In this document: in pieces, positions 54,520 through 63,810 of the stretch
How positions within the stretch are numbered: the first letter of the stretch is position 1
Layout: every line of letters starts with the position of its first letter
NCBI GenBank assembly: GCA_018136815.1
Contig: CM030938.1
Location: forward strand, 3,139,289 to 3,203,288
Origin: Isochrysis galbana
Taxonomy: Eukaryota > Haptophyta > Isochrysidales > Isochrysidaceae
DNA length: 64,000 nucleotides
Reading direction: 5' to 3'
Notes under the pieces: model-generated
What the model was told of the DNA's origin: nothing
The model's input: the letters and a program-made list of their open reading frames with translations, nothing else
Databases searched by the model: none
Position numbers and translations under genes: made by a program

Positions 54520-57500
54520 ATGGAGGCGCAGTTCTCCGGTACTTCCCCACTTTCTTTCGAGTCCGAGTCCAAGCCTGTTTTGAGCAAACCCCGTTCTGAG
54601 CCATCCGAGTCCGAGTCCGAGTCCGAATTTACAACGTCACCGAGTCCTACCACGCGGTCGGCCGCAGGATTAACGGAGCTCCAGCCACCCACTGAGCCTC
54701 CGACGACCACTCCTTCCGCGGGAGTGTTCACCTTCGGTCCTCCGCGCCCCGAGTCTGAGTCATTTGGAATCTCCGGTCACGTCCAGAATCCCAACCACAA
54801 CCGAGCCCCGTTTCACGAGCCACCGCGTATCGAGTCCAAACACAAGCTGACGCCGAAGCCCTCGACGACAGCCACTGTGTCCTTGTCCGAGCCACCGTTC
54901 CGAGTCTCGCCGCAGCCGGCCTGCCACTCCAGCAGGCTGCACGCCGCCGAGCCGATCCCTTCCGTTTCCGTTCCGAGTCCGAGTCCAATCGCACAAGACA
55001 GTGCATCCCGAGCCCGCGTAATCAAGCCCGTCACCGAGTCCGAGTTTACGGCCGCACCGAGCCAACCGGTGCTGGCCACCATGCCCCTATCGTCATCACA
55101 AGCTTCCGCTTCGTCCTCATCGACGGTTGCGACGCCAGGGGGCTTCACCTTTGGGCCGGCCCCGTCCGTGCCCATTTCGAAAGTTAGCCCTGTTATTGGC
55201 GTCCAGCACGCCAGAAACGACGAGTCCGAGTCCGAGTACAAATTAACGTCACCGCGGAGTCCGCGGTCGACCACCGGCGTTCCCACGCCACCCCATCAAC
55301 CGAGAGCCATGGAGGAGCTTGCACAGCCGTCTCCTAGCCCCTCTCAAGTCGCCGAGTCTTCCGAATTCGAGTCTGAATCCACCGTAATTTCAGCGGTCCA
55401 TCCACCCGCTAGCCCGAGCCAAGTCCTCCGAAGAATGCTTCGCATTGCAGAACCTCTTCGGCCACTACCCACGCCAGCCGCTGCCGCAGAGCCACCACCC
55501 TGGCCCCAGCCTTCCCCGCAGCCGGCTTCTACGACAGCCACGTCCCTTCTTTCGCCGGCGCCGACCCCGCCGACGACAGAATGCAACGACGTCGATCCCT
55601 GGCCTGTTTCCTCTTCCGACGTGACCATGGAGAGTGACCACAACTCCTCTGCACGTCGAGGAACGGCGGCCTCCCAAACCGAGCTTCTACGCCCATTGAG
55701 CCAGCCCAACCGAGTCCCTGAGCCATGTCCTTCATGTCTCTCACCGGTGGTCTCGCGGCCGCGGCGTCCGTCGCCGCCGTCCGACACCCCACTTCTCCGA
55801 GTTTCTTCGTCAATCCCGTCCTCCGAGCCCGTCTCTACGTCGTCGATATCCGAGTCTTCTTCCATTCGTCCTACGTCGCTGCGGCCACCGGTCGCCGCCT
55901 CCGAGCACTGCCTGCCTCTCGATACCACTGCCACCACCATCATGCGCGTGGCAGCGATCAATGCGTCCGCGATCCAGTCCTTCGATCCCTCTCAAAACAA
56001 CTCCGATGTCGGCACCCGCGATGATACCCCGTCACCCGCTCTCCACGCTCTCGCCTCTCTTCGTGCGCGAGCGAGCGGCTCTGCGGTGGTATTACCTCGG
56101 CACCTCACGGAGGCAGCCCAAGAGCTTCGCCGGCCTCGCGATGGCACCCTAGCCTCGCCTGCCGCCGCGCTACCCAAGCACTTCGATGAGCTTTGCGCTG
56201 AGCTCACGGAGATGAATCAACGAGTCCAAGACGGGCTGACGTCTGGCTGTCACGCACCACGCGTTCTCGTCGTTGGCGAGACGAGCGGCGTCGTCTCGTC
56301 CATGTTCCTACTCGCCGGAGCTGATGTAGCTACGTGCGATTTGTATCCTTCCGAGATTGATTACGTGCCCCACTTCCAAGGCGACGCGCTTCATGTCCAA
56401 AACTTAGGTTGGGACCTAGTCATCGCCCACCCGCCCTGCACGTACCTCTCCGCCGTCAGCAGTCAATGGCTCTCCCAAGAACCCGGACGTCGTGCCGCTC
56501 TTGAGTCGGCCGCTCACGTCTTCAAGTCGATGGCCTCCGCCACTGCTCCGTTTGTAGCGGTCGAGAACCCTCGGATGCATGCGGAAGCTCGCCGTTTAGT
56601 CGGGGGGTTGACCCCGACCCAATTCGTCCAACCCTGGGAGCACGGCACTGGACACCAGAAAGCCACCGGGTTGTACCTCACCAAAGGGCTGCCGCCCCTC
56701 CAGCCAACCTGCGTCGTGGATGGTCGTGAGTCAGCCATGGCTAATCTCTCGCCTTCACCGCCTCGTGGCGCTCTTCGCAGCCGCACCTACGTCGGTGTAG
56801 CTGGAGCGATGGCGACCCATTGGATGCCTGTTCTTCTTCGACATTTGAGCCAACAGGGAGACCAGCCATCGACGAATAAACTGTCCGCGTTGGAGCTACT
56901 CGCTTGCGCGCGGCGCAGCCTATCGGACCAGCCTTCCCTTAGCTCGACTGAGGCTACCGCTTACGAGCCGTGGTCGGCTCTTCATCGTTATGAGAGGGGG
57001 AGGGAATCTAGTGAAGTTTCTTCCGACCCCGTTGTTTCCCGTCCAGCTACTCCCGAGTCAGACGATCACGAAGACCAAAAAGAAACCCACGATAACCATG
57101 ACAACGACACGCCATTCTACGCCTCCGAGTCTACTCTCCACGACCCATTCTCTCCATGGACCGCCCCGCCTCCGGCACGCGCGAGCTCGCCGCGTCCGAC
57201 GACGCCGACGACTCTCCGGAAGCGGCGCCAACAATGGCAATCATTCGGAGTGAACGGGGACCAGAAATGGTCCAACGTCACGCTCGAAACCGCTGACGAA
57301 ATAAGAGCGCAAGCTCTAGCCGGACGAGGCGCCGACGAGGAATCCGACCTTACCGCTGCCGTCCGAGCGCCAATCGAGTTTGTGGAAGCCAAAGGCATCC
57401 GCGCCGAAGAGCTAGCCTCATTAGTTCGAAGACCCAAGACAGAAGCCCAAGCCCGTCTCGAGAAAGATTGGGAAAAGATGTCCGACCACCCGAGGCACCC

Positions 57501-60500
57501 CACCGACAAGAGAGGCCTGGGCTACACTAGTCCCAAGCTATCACCCTGTACCGCTACCAACGAGGACGACCCCTCTAGGCCCTCTGCCACGATAGCGGCA
57601 GTCGGAATACCCGAAGAGACGACGACCAGTTTGACGACGAATTCACCCGAGCAACGACGCTGGCGACCAACCCCGTCCCTGTCCGACACCATTGCACACG
57701 TGACCGCGCACCGGCCGGAGAGCGTCGTGGATACCCTACCATCTGCCTACCCAAGGCATTGTCTATATGTTCGAGATCTAATGGTCTGCCGCTCCGGCGA
57801 GGCTGCCGGCAAAGAAGGAGTAATCTTAGCCGACTCCGCCCTCACGGTCAACAGCACACTCGCTGACACCGGAGCTGGCCCGTCGGTCGTGACCACTTCC
57901 CTCTTGTCCAGCCTACCCAACGACGCATGCGTCGAGCGGCTGCCGCAAGCCGTAGTGACACCGCTTCACGGTCCGGACGGCCTACCTCTTATCACGCGAG
58001 GCAAGGCTCGAATCGTTTTCTCCGTCGGTGGATTTCTCTTTCGTCATACGTTCATGGTGATTGAAGGCAACCCGATGCTGCTGCTCGGGAACGACTTCTT
58101 AGCTACGCACGCCGCTTCGATTCAGCTCGCCTCCGACAGCGCGGACGGCTCTATCACCCTCGGTGCCCCATCCACGGTGGCTCCTCTTGAGGTTAATGGC
58201 AGTCCAAGCCCCGACGCTCCGCCGATCTTTCGCGTCTCGACGTCACCGATAGCGGTGGTCCCTGTCAGCATGACTTGTGCACAGGTCTGTCCGACCTCCG
58301 CGAACCCAATCACGACGGACTTCTTCCGAGGGCCGCAGGCCACCAAAAACGACAACCAGCTAGTCTCCGAGCCTCTCTTCAACACGGCCGATGAGTTTGC
58401 CGCCAAAGCGCCGGCGTCTTGTGGCTCCGAGTACCTCCTATACACCCACGAACCTATCACGATCCCGGCCTATCATCGGGCGACGTTTCACGTCCGAATT
58501 CCGCTAGCTCTTCGAGAACACGAAGACTGCGCCATGCTCGTGGACCGACTCCCTACACGCGAGACTATTGACAGCTCTCCTCTCGTCATCCCTCAAGTAG
58601 AGAGGCCGAACTCCGACCACACCATCGCGATCACGGTGGTCAACACTGACGCCAAACCACTACACCTTCCGTCGTTCCACCCTGTAGCTTCGCTACAGGT
58701 TCGATTCAAGATTCACGCCGGAACTTATCACCGCGTCGGTGACGTTAACTCGCCGGATGTGATTGAGTCGCTCAACGAGGACCAACGTAAGCTCCTTGAG
58801 GCAGCCAAGATCGACCCCGAGGGCCGTCTCTCGATGCCCCAACGTGAAGAAGTTCGTCGTCTACTAGCCCGACGTATCGCTGCTTTCGCAATTGACCCGA
58901 CCAACCCGAATCACACTCACGTGATGGAGGTAGAGCTACCGCTCAACCCCGGAGCCGAAGCTCACCGTCACGCACCGTCTAGAGTTGGACGAGAGGGTGA
59001 GAAGGTCATAGAGGACGAAGTTTGCAAGATGGAGTCCGCGGGCATCATTAGGAAATCAAATTCGTCGTGGGCCTCTCGAGTCGTGTTAGTCACTAAGAAG
59101 GATGGCTCCGTACGTTTCTGCGTAGATTATCGCGACGTCAACTCCAAGCTTCGTCTAGAGGACAGCCCTCTTCCCCTCACGGTAGAAGCCATCGACCGAT
59201 TGTCGTCCGGCCAAGGCAACCTTGATTCTCTATTCCTTTGCACCCTGGACCTGGCATCTGGTTTCTGGGGTATACCGATCAAAGAGTCCGATAAACATAT
59301 CACCGCGTTCACTACTCATCGCGGCAAGTACGAGTTCAATTACTTGCCTTTTGGTGTTCAATCCGGTCCCTCGTATATGTGCCGCCTCATGGACGCCGTT
59401 CTCGGTGGGCTGGCATGGGAGATTTGTATGCCATACTTGGATGATGTCGGCGCCTGGTCGACAGGCGTAGGTGACTCGCTGCAGGCCAGGGAAGAGTCGT
59501 CATTCCAACAAATGTTACACCGTCTTGATCTTGTCTTGGAACGTCTCATCTGGGCGGGCCTCACCTGCAAGATGTCGAAATGCGTTTTCTTTGCCACCTC
59601 GGCTGAATATCTCGGCCACGTTGTTTCGCGTGAAGGTCTTCGGATGGATCCCAAGAAAGTGGAAGCCGTCTCGAAAATCGACCCTACCCGAATCAACTCT
59701 ATCGAAGCCGTCCGTTCTTTCCTTGGACTATGCTCGTACTACCGCCGATTTATACGTCGTTTTGCGATCCGTGCAGCGCCTTTAACCGCTCTCACGCGGA
59801 AAGGGTGCGATGTCCCGGTCGAGTCGCAAACAGAAGCCTGTCGCCAGGCTATCGAAGATCTCAAGCAAGCTATCTGTGAAGAACCCGTACTCGCACCTCC
59901 TCGAGACGACCGTCCTTTCCTCGTTAAGACCGACGGGGCTAGCAAGCTCGGCATCGCCGGCGTCCTCGCACAGAAGGACGACGAAGGGAGAGAGCGCGTC
60001 GTTGCATACTACGGTCGTAGTTTGAGTCCGGCCGAGCGCCATTGGACAGTCACTGAAATCGAACTTCTAGCAGCGCTAGAATCGATCCGAAATTGGAGGC
60101 CTTATCTCTGGGGTCGCCACTTCACCCTCGTCGTAGACCATTCAGCTTTGCGCTGGCTTCACACGATGAAAGATCAAGTCACCGGTGGTCCAGCCTCGCG
60201 CCTCATGCGATGGGTCCTAAAGCTAGCCGAATATCGATTCGACGTCGTGCACAAACCTGGAGTCACTCACTGGGACGCCGACGGCTTATCCCGCTTAGTT
60301 GCTCTCGAGCCCGATCACGATCCTCTCCATGTCGAGGAGAGTGATGCCCATTCTTTCGATTCTTCTGAGATTCACGACATAGTTGCCGCCGCGGTCACTT
60401 CATCCACCCTCACCGCTCGCCGCCAACAAGCAAACGATAGGCTCGCTCGTCAAGCATCGGAATCTTCGGAGTCGATTACCTCCTCGTATCTCGATGTGGG

Positions 60501-62172
60501 CGTGCCTCATGCCGACGAATTGCGTCAAGCGCTCTCTACCGACGAGTTCGCTAGCTCGATCCTTTCTGAACTCGCGTCGACCCTTCCGAAAGCTCACGGT
60601 TCGATCACCGCCTATCTGGTCTCTGACCTTGGCTCGTCGTCGAAGAAGAGATCCCGATTCCTCCTTCGTGATGGCCTACTCTACTACCGTTCGTCAGAAG
60701 CGGAAGAGGCTCCTCTTCGTTTATACATTCCGGAGTCCCTTCGTGACACATACCTCCGCGCCTACCATGACCACCTTGGTCACCCCGGTGCGACACGGAT
60801 GTCTACCCTACTTCGTACTCGAGTGTACTGGCCTGGCTTGTCCGCCTCTGTATCGGAATACGTTCGAGAGTGCCATGAATGCACTCTTGGCAAACCGTTA
60901 CCGCGACCGCTCGCCCATCCATCCGGTCTTTCTATCGGATCCTATCCTTTCGACGTCGTCTATTGCGATATTCTTTCGATGGCTCCCACTCACGATTTCG
61001 TAGCCGGCCGCTCCGGTTTTGATAAGCTAATTGTTTTCGTCGATTCTCTCTCTCGTTGGATTGAAGCTGAGCCTTGCAACGGTAACCCCTCTTCCGCGAA
61101 ATGTCTAGACGTCTTCATGCGTCTCATTGTCTCTCGTTATGGAGTCCCTCGCCAACTTCGAACCGACGCCGGCTCGAATCTTTGCTCTCGATTAGTTGAC
61201 CTAATTCTCAAAGCGACCGGAACGGACTTGAGCACTACTGAAGCTTATCGCCACGAAGGCGTAGGGCTAGTGGAAAAAGCTCAACAAACTCTCCTCACGA
61301 TGACTCGAGTCTCCAATGAAGGCGGCGCCCATTGGGTCGACCACCTTCCGTTTCTTCTCATGTCTATGCGAGCGACCGCCGGTCGCGTGGTACCCAAGTC
61401 ACCCGCGGCTATCTTGTTTGGTCGGGAGCTTCGTCTTCCTGCTCAACTTGCTGACCCTGCTCCTGTCCTGGAGTTGCTTCCAACTAGGCCTCCGTCCGAT
61501 GCCGTCACTTACGCTACCGAGCTCAATAAGAAGCTTCTCGAGTCGTGGCGTTCCGCCCTCGAAAGTACTCAAGAAGCCCAACGCGAATCGATGCGTTCCG
61601 CCTCTCAAAAGTCTAAACTCGGTGTCACCTTCAAACCGGGAGACAGAGTTTGTCGTCGAATCCCTGGCCACGCCAACAAACTTCAGTATCTCTACTCCGG
61701 TCCCTACCGAGTAGAAGAAGCAATCTCGGCCACTCGCTACCGTCTACGCGACCTCGAAAATCGTCAAGTCAAGGACGAAGTTCACATCTCCAACCTCCGT
61801 CCGTACTTCACCGTCACCGATTCGTCTCCGCTCACCGACGATGAGTACTTGGTTGAAGAGTTGCTCGATCGCAAAGGCGATGGGGTTTCATTCAAGTATC
61901 TCGTCAAGTGGCGCGGCTATCCTCGTTCTGAAGCTACTTGGGAGTCTCGAATTGAGTTGCTTCGGCGTTGTGCTGATCTAGTTGAGTCGTACGACACCAT
62001 TGTCGACAGCCGTCCGGTTCAACCTCCAGCTAACTCCAATTTAGACTCCTCTTCCTCTTCAAGCCCAAGTTCAAGTTCCCAGTCTAATCAAGTTCCACGT
62101 CGAATTCAAGAGTCCAGTCGTAATCCTCCTGATCTGCCTTCAAGTCGTACGCGTTCTCGTTCACAATCGTAG
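54520..62172 (+). CDS. pol: Pol polyprotein: methyltransferase-like, protease, RT, RNase H, integrase, chromodomain
   Basis: 2550 codons numbered from the ATG at 54520; the same frame is open back to the Gag TAG at 53947. Residues 1-575 are Ser/Pro/Glu-rich and disordered. About 580-740 is a phage-type DNA cytosine-methyltransferase-like domain: a SAM-loop-like VLVVGETSGVVSS, an acidic CDLYPSE strand end, the catalytic-type HPPCT (Cys640), VAVENPRMH (Glu682) and a QPWEHGTGHQKATGLYL segment. Aspartic protease: DTGAG at Asp1116, and LLGNDFL about 80 residues on. Reverse transcriptase: from about 1507, active site YLDD at about 1639-1642. RNase H: about 1800-1885 (KTDGAS, then E and VDHSAL). Integrase: zinc-binding H-H-C-C near 2076-2125, then the D, D, E core (YCDI, RTDAGS, GLVEKA). 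A chromodomain at about 2443-2484 (EYLVEELLD...YLVKWRGYP...TWE) ends the fold, followed by a Ser-rich tail. Domain order PR-RT-RH-IN is that of Ty3/gypsy chromoviruses; the methyltransferase is additional. Confidence 0.93.
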   Translation: MEAQFSGTSPLSFESESKPVLSKPRSEPSESESESEFTTSPSPTTRSAAGLTELQPPTEPPTTTPSAGVFTFGPPRPESESFGISGHVQNPNHNRAPFHEPPRIESKHKLTPKPSTTATVSLSEPPFRVSPQPACHSSRLHAAEPIPSVSVPSPSPIAQDSASRARVIKPVTESEFTAAPSQPVLATMPLSSSQASASSSSTVATPGGFTFGPAPSVPISKVSPVIGVQHARNDESESEYKLTSPRSPRSTTGVPTPPHQPRAMEELAQPSPSPSQVAESSEFESESTVISAVHPPASPSQVLRRMLRIAEPLRPLPTPAAAAEPPPWPQPSPQPASTTATSLLSPAPTPPTTECNDVDPWPVSSSDVTMESDHNSSARRGTAASQTELLRPLSQPNRVPEPCPSCLSPVVSRPRRPSPPSDTPLLRVSSSIPSSEPVSTSSISESSSIRPTSLRPPVAASEHCLPLDTTATTIMRVAAINASAIQSFDPSQNNSDVGTRDDTPSPALHALASLRARASGSAVVLPRHLTEAAQELRRPRDGTLASPAAALPKHFDELCAELTEMNQRVQDGLTSGCHAPRVLVVGETSGVVSSMFLLAGADVATCDLYPSEIDYVPHFQGDALHVQNLGWDLVIAHPPCTYLSAVSSQWLSQEPGRRAALESAAHVFKSMASATAPFVAVENPRMHAEARRLVGGLTPTQFVQPWEHGTGHQKATGLYLTKGLPPLQPTCVVDGRESAMANLSPSPPRGALRSRTYVGVAGAMATHWMPVLLRHLSQQGDQPSTNKLSALELLACARRSLSDQPSLSSTEATAYEPWSALHRYERGRESSEVSSDPVVSRPATPESDDHEDQKETHDNHDNDTPFYASESTLHDPFSPWTAPPPARASSPRPTTPTTLRKRRQQWQSFGVNGDQKWSNVTLETADEIRAQALAGRGADEESDLTAAVRAPIEFVEAKGIRAEELASLVRRPKTEAQARLEKDWEKMSDHPRHPTDKRGLGYTSPKLSPCTATNEDDPSRPSATIAAVGIPEETTTSLTTNSPEQRRWRPTPSLSDTIAHVTAHRPESVVDTLPSAYPRHCLYVRDLMVCRSGEAAGKEGVILADSALTVNSTLADTGAGPSVVTTSLLSSLPNDACVERLPQAVVTPLHGPDGLPLITRGKARIVFSVGGFLFRHTFMVIEGNPMLLLGNDFLATHAASIQLASDSADGSITLGAPSTVAPLEVNGSPSPDAPPIFRVSTSPIAVVPVSMTCAQVCPTSANPITTDFFRGPQATKNDNQLVSEPLFNTADEFAAKAPASCGSEYLLYTHEPITIPAYHRATFHVRIPLALREHEDCAMLVDRLPTRETIDSSPLVIPQVERPNSDHTIAITVVNTDAKPLHLPSFHPVASLQVRFKIHAGTYHRVGDVNSPDVIESLNEDQRKLLEAAKIDPEGRLSMPQREEVRRLLARRIAAFAIDPTNPNHTHVMEVELPLNPGAEAHRHAPSRVGREGEKVIEDEVCKMESAGIIRKSNSSWASRVVLVTKKDGSVRFCVDYRDVNSKLRLEDSPLPLTVEAIDRLSSGQGNLDSLFLCTLDLASGFWGIPIKESDKHITAFTTHRGKYEFNYLPFGVQSGPSYMCRLMDAVLGGLAWEICMPYLDDVGAWSTGVGDSLQAREESSFQQMLHRLDLVLERLIWAGLTCKMSKCVFFATSAEYLGHVVSREGLRMDPKKVEAVSKIDPTRINSIEAVRSFLGLCSYYRRFIRRFAIRAAPLTALTRKGCDVPVESQTEACRQAIEDLKQAICEEPVLAPPRDDRPFLVKTDGASKLGIAGVLAQKDDEGRERVVAYYGRSLSPAERHWTVTEIELLAALESIRNWRPYLWGRHFTLVVDHSALRWLHTMKDQVTGGPASRLMRWVLKLAEYRFDVVHKPGVTHWDADGLSRLVALEPDHDPLHVEESDAHSFDSSEIHDIVAAAVTSSTLTARRQQANDRLARQASESSESITSSYLDVGVPHADELRQALSTDEFASSILSELASTLPKAHGSITAYLVSDLGSSSKKRSRFLLRDGLLYYRSSEAEEAPLRLYIPESLRDTYLRAYHDHLGHPGATRMSTLLRTRVYWPGLSASVSEYVRECHECTLGKPLPRPLAHPSGLSIGSYPFDVVYCDILSMAPTHDFVAGRSGFDKLIVFVDSLSRWIEAEPCNGNPSSAKCLDVFMRLIVSRYGVPRQLRTDAGSNLCSRLVDLILKATGTDLSTTEAYRHEGVGLVEKAQQTLLTMTRVSNEGGAHWVDHLPFLLMSMRATAGRVVPKSPAAILFGRELRLPAQLADPAPVLELLPTRPPSDAVTYATELNKKLLESWRSALESTQEAQRESMRSASQKSKLGVTFKPGDRVCRRIPGHANKLQYLYSGPYRVEEAISATRYRLRDLENRQVKDEVHISNLRPYFTVTDSSPLTDDEYLVEELLDRKGDGVSFKYLVKWRGYPRSEATWESRIELLRRCADLVESYDTIVDSRPVQPPANSNLDSSSSSSPSSSSQSNQVPRRIQESSRNPPDLPSSRTRSRSQS
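56259..56740 (+). other. Phage-type cytosine-methyltransferase-like domain inside Pol
   Basis: Encoded residues of about 580-740 of the Pol frame. Motif IV-like PPC (codons 56431-56439) and motif VI-like ENP (from 56563) have the spacing seen in the small phage proteins usually annotated as DNA cytosine methyltransferases, and the tail QPW...KATGLYL...PPLQPT also matches that group. The canonical ENV is ENP here, as in that phage group. The same domain is readable in the copies at 43575-44060 and, with indels, 25220-25710. Catalytic activity is inferred from intact motifs only. Confidence 0.82.
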
Positions 62173-62429
62173 CGCTAAGTCGACCGGAAGTGGATGATTA
62201 GCGTCGCGTCAGCGCCTGACCCAGCGCAACTGCCCGAGCAAAACTCCTGTAAAAGGGAGAACGTGGTAGGACGTGACGTACGAAATCGGGGGCCGCCGCG
62301 CTAAGCTGCCGATTTTGTGCTCGCTTTGGATCCATGGGTTAATCCTCCTCCTCTAGGTCTCTCGTCTCGTATGGTTAAATGAACTCTCTTGGCTCGACAT
62401 CGGGAGACGTCTCGATTTAAGTCGGGGGG
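62173..62429 (+). other. Element 3' untranslated region and polypurine tract
   Basis: From the Pol stop to the LTR. It ends with GTCGGGGGG immediately before TGTTG, a short G-rich polypurine tract (62424-62429). It contains GATTTTGTGCT at 62311-62321, the exact reverse complement of the first 11 bases after the 5' LTR (AGCACAAAATC, 38617-38627). No coding frame of note. Confidence 0.75.
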
Positions 62430-63805
62430 TGTTGTATTCCTGCCCATCTGAAGGTTGTAGGCATGAATATTCGTGTAAGGTACGCGCTCACAATTACAAT
62501 TGAACAGTTCCCCGTGTTGCCACTGACGCACAAGACACACAGATTCGGATTCCCCATGGTCTCAAGTCCAGGTTTGCAGATTTTGGTCTCGAAATTTGCG
62601 ATTCGAATTTTGTTTTTGCTGTTACTATAATTGTTTGCTCGTTTAAGGTAATAAACCGGCATGACTTCGACTTCTCATTCTGCAGTCGCTCTGCGAGACT
62701 CTCTCTCTCTCTCTCTCCGTCCGCCTCTCCTCGGCCGACGGCAGGAAGATTCGTCCAAAACATTCTCCGGTCCCAAGATATCTCGTGGGGGGTCTCTCCG
62801 CGCTCCGCGAGGGAAAGGACGCGATCTCGCTCCGAGATCGGCCTCGCGCCCTCCCACGCTGCCCCGCCGTGCCCTCGGTCCCTCGCCCCCCCCCGCGGCA
62901 GGTTCTTTCCCTCGGCGTGCCATCCGTCGCCTTCGGCCGTTATATCATTCCCCCCCAGCGCGAGGTTCTTCTCCTCCGCGCGCGGTTCGTTTCCTCCGGC
63001 CGTCGTTGTTCCCCCCCTCGCTTCGATTCCTCTCGCGGTTCCTTCGATGATTGCCTCCATCTCGTCCGTTCTTCTTCGCGATCCTCGCGGAGGGGGCACC
63101 GACGTTTAATGTTAGTTTCGTCGCGGTTTCGATGAAAGAAAGGAAGAACGAATGGCACGCGCCTCGCGCCTCGCGTCTTGTTTCGTCGCCCCTTGCTCGT
63201 CGCTTGTCTAGAAGGTCTCTCCGCACATCGCCTTCTCCCCCCGCGCGAGTTTGGATCTCTCCTCGACCCTCCGCGTTGGCTTCAGCGGACGAGTTCCACT
63301 TTAACGATAGTTCGAACCCTTCGGTGGCGTAGTTATGCGCTCTCTTTCCGTATATCTTCGCGCATGACGAGCGATCGCGACTTCAGCCTTCGCCGCGCGG
63401 GGAGGGGTTTGTTTATCGTATGATTCCGGAGTGTTTACGTTAGTTTTCTGAGCCCAAGGACTTTGGTTTTTGGTTTCTTGTGAGTGATTTTTGTAGCAAC
63501 TTCGTCGAGTCCCACCGTGTTCCCAAGCGAGTCCCCCCGAGTTCCCGAGTCTATACCCCGAGTCAACGAGTCAATACAAGCCAAGCACGCGCCTGAGCCA
63601 CCCCCAGTCGCCTGCCACCACCTCCCACAAGCCTCCTTCCACACTTCCACGCCCTCCGTGCGTCGTGCGTCGTGCGTCGATCACCATGCCCGTAGTCACC
63701 CCCGAGGAAAGCTCCATGAGCTCCCCGCAAGAACCGCACTCCGCGCTAGCTGCCGGCGCGCCCTCGCAGGCCATCACCAAGAGTGAGATGAGCCTTGCTC
63801 TGACA
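62430..63805 (+). repeat. Long terminal repeat (3' LTR)
   Basis: 1376 bp, TGTTG...TGACA, followed by GTCTC (63806-63810). It is near-identical to 37240-38616. It contains the same Gag ATG (63686) and 40 codons, which in the flank run into a stop after a few codons. Confidence 0.96.
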
Positions 63806-63810
63806 GTCTC

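Larger units (their letters stand above)
37240..63805 (+). mobile_element. Ty3-like LTR retrotransposon with methyltransferase domain; written as two internal regions and three LTRs
   Basis: The outermost LTRs (37240-38616 and 62430-63805) are bounded by the five-base duplication GTCTC (37235-37239 and 63806-63810). Between them the assembly gives internal region, LTR with a gap, internal region. A single complete unit (LTR, about 11.1 kb internal, LTR) is about 13.9 kb. The nearly indel-only differences between the two internal copies, and repeated sequence on both sides of the gap at 50756, indicate that one insertion is probably shown twice. The near-identical LTRs mean a recent insertion. 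Confidence 0.93.

Noticed and set aside
37240-63805. A true tandem array of two elements sharing a middle LTR
   Set aside because: Possible by recombination, but overlapping gap edges and nearly indel-only differences near the gap fit an assembly duplication better.
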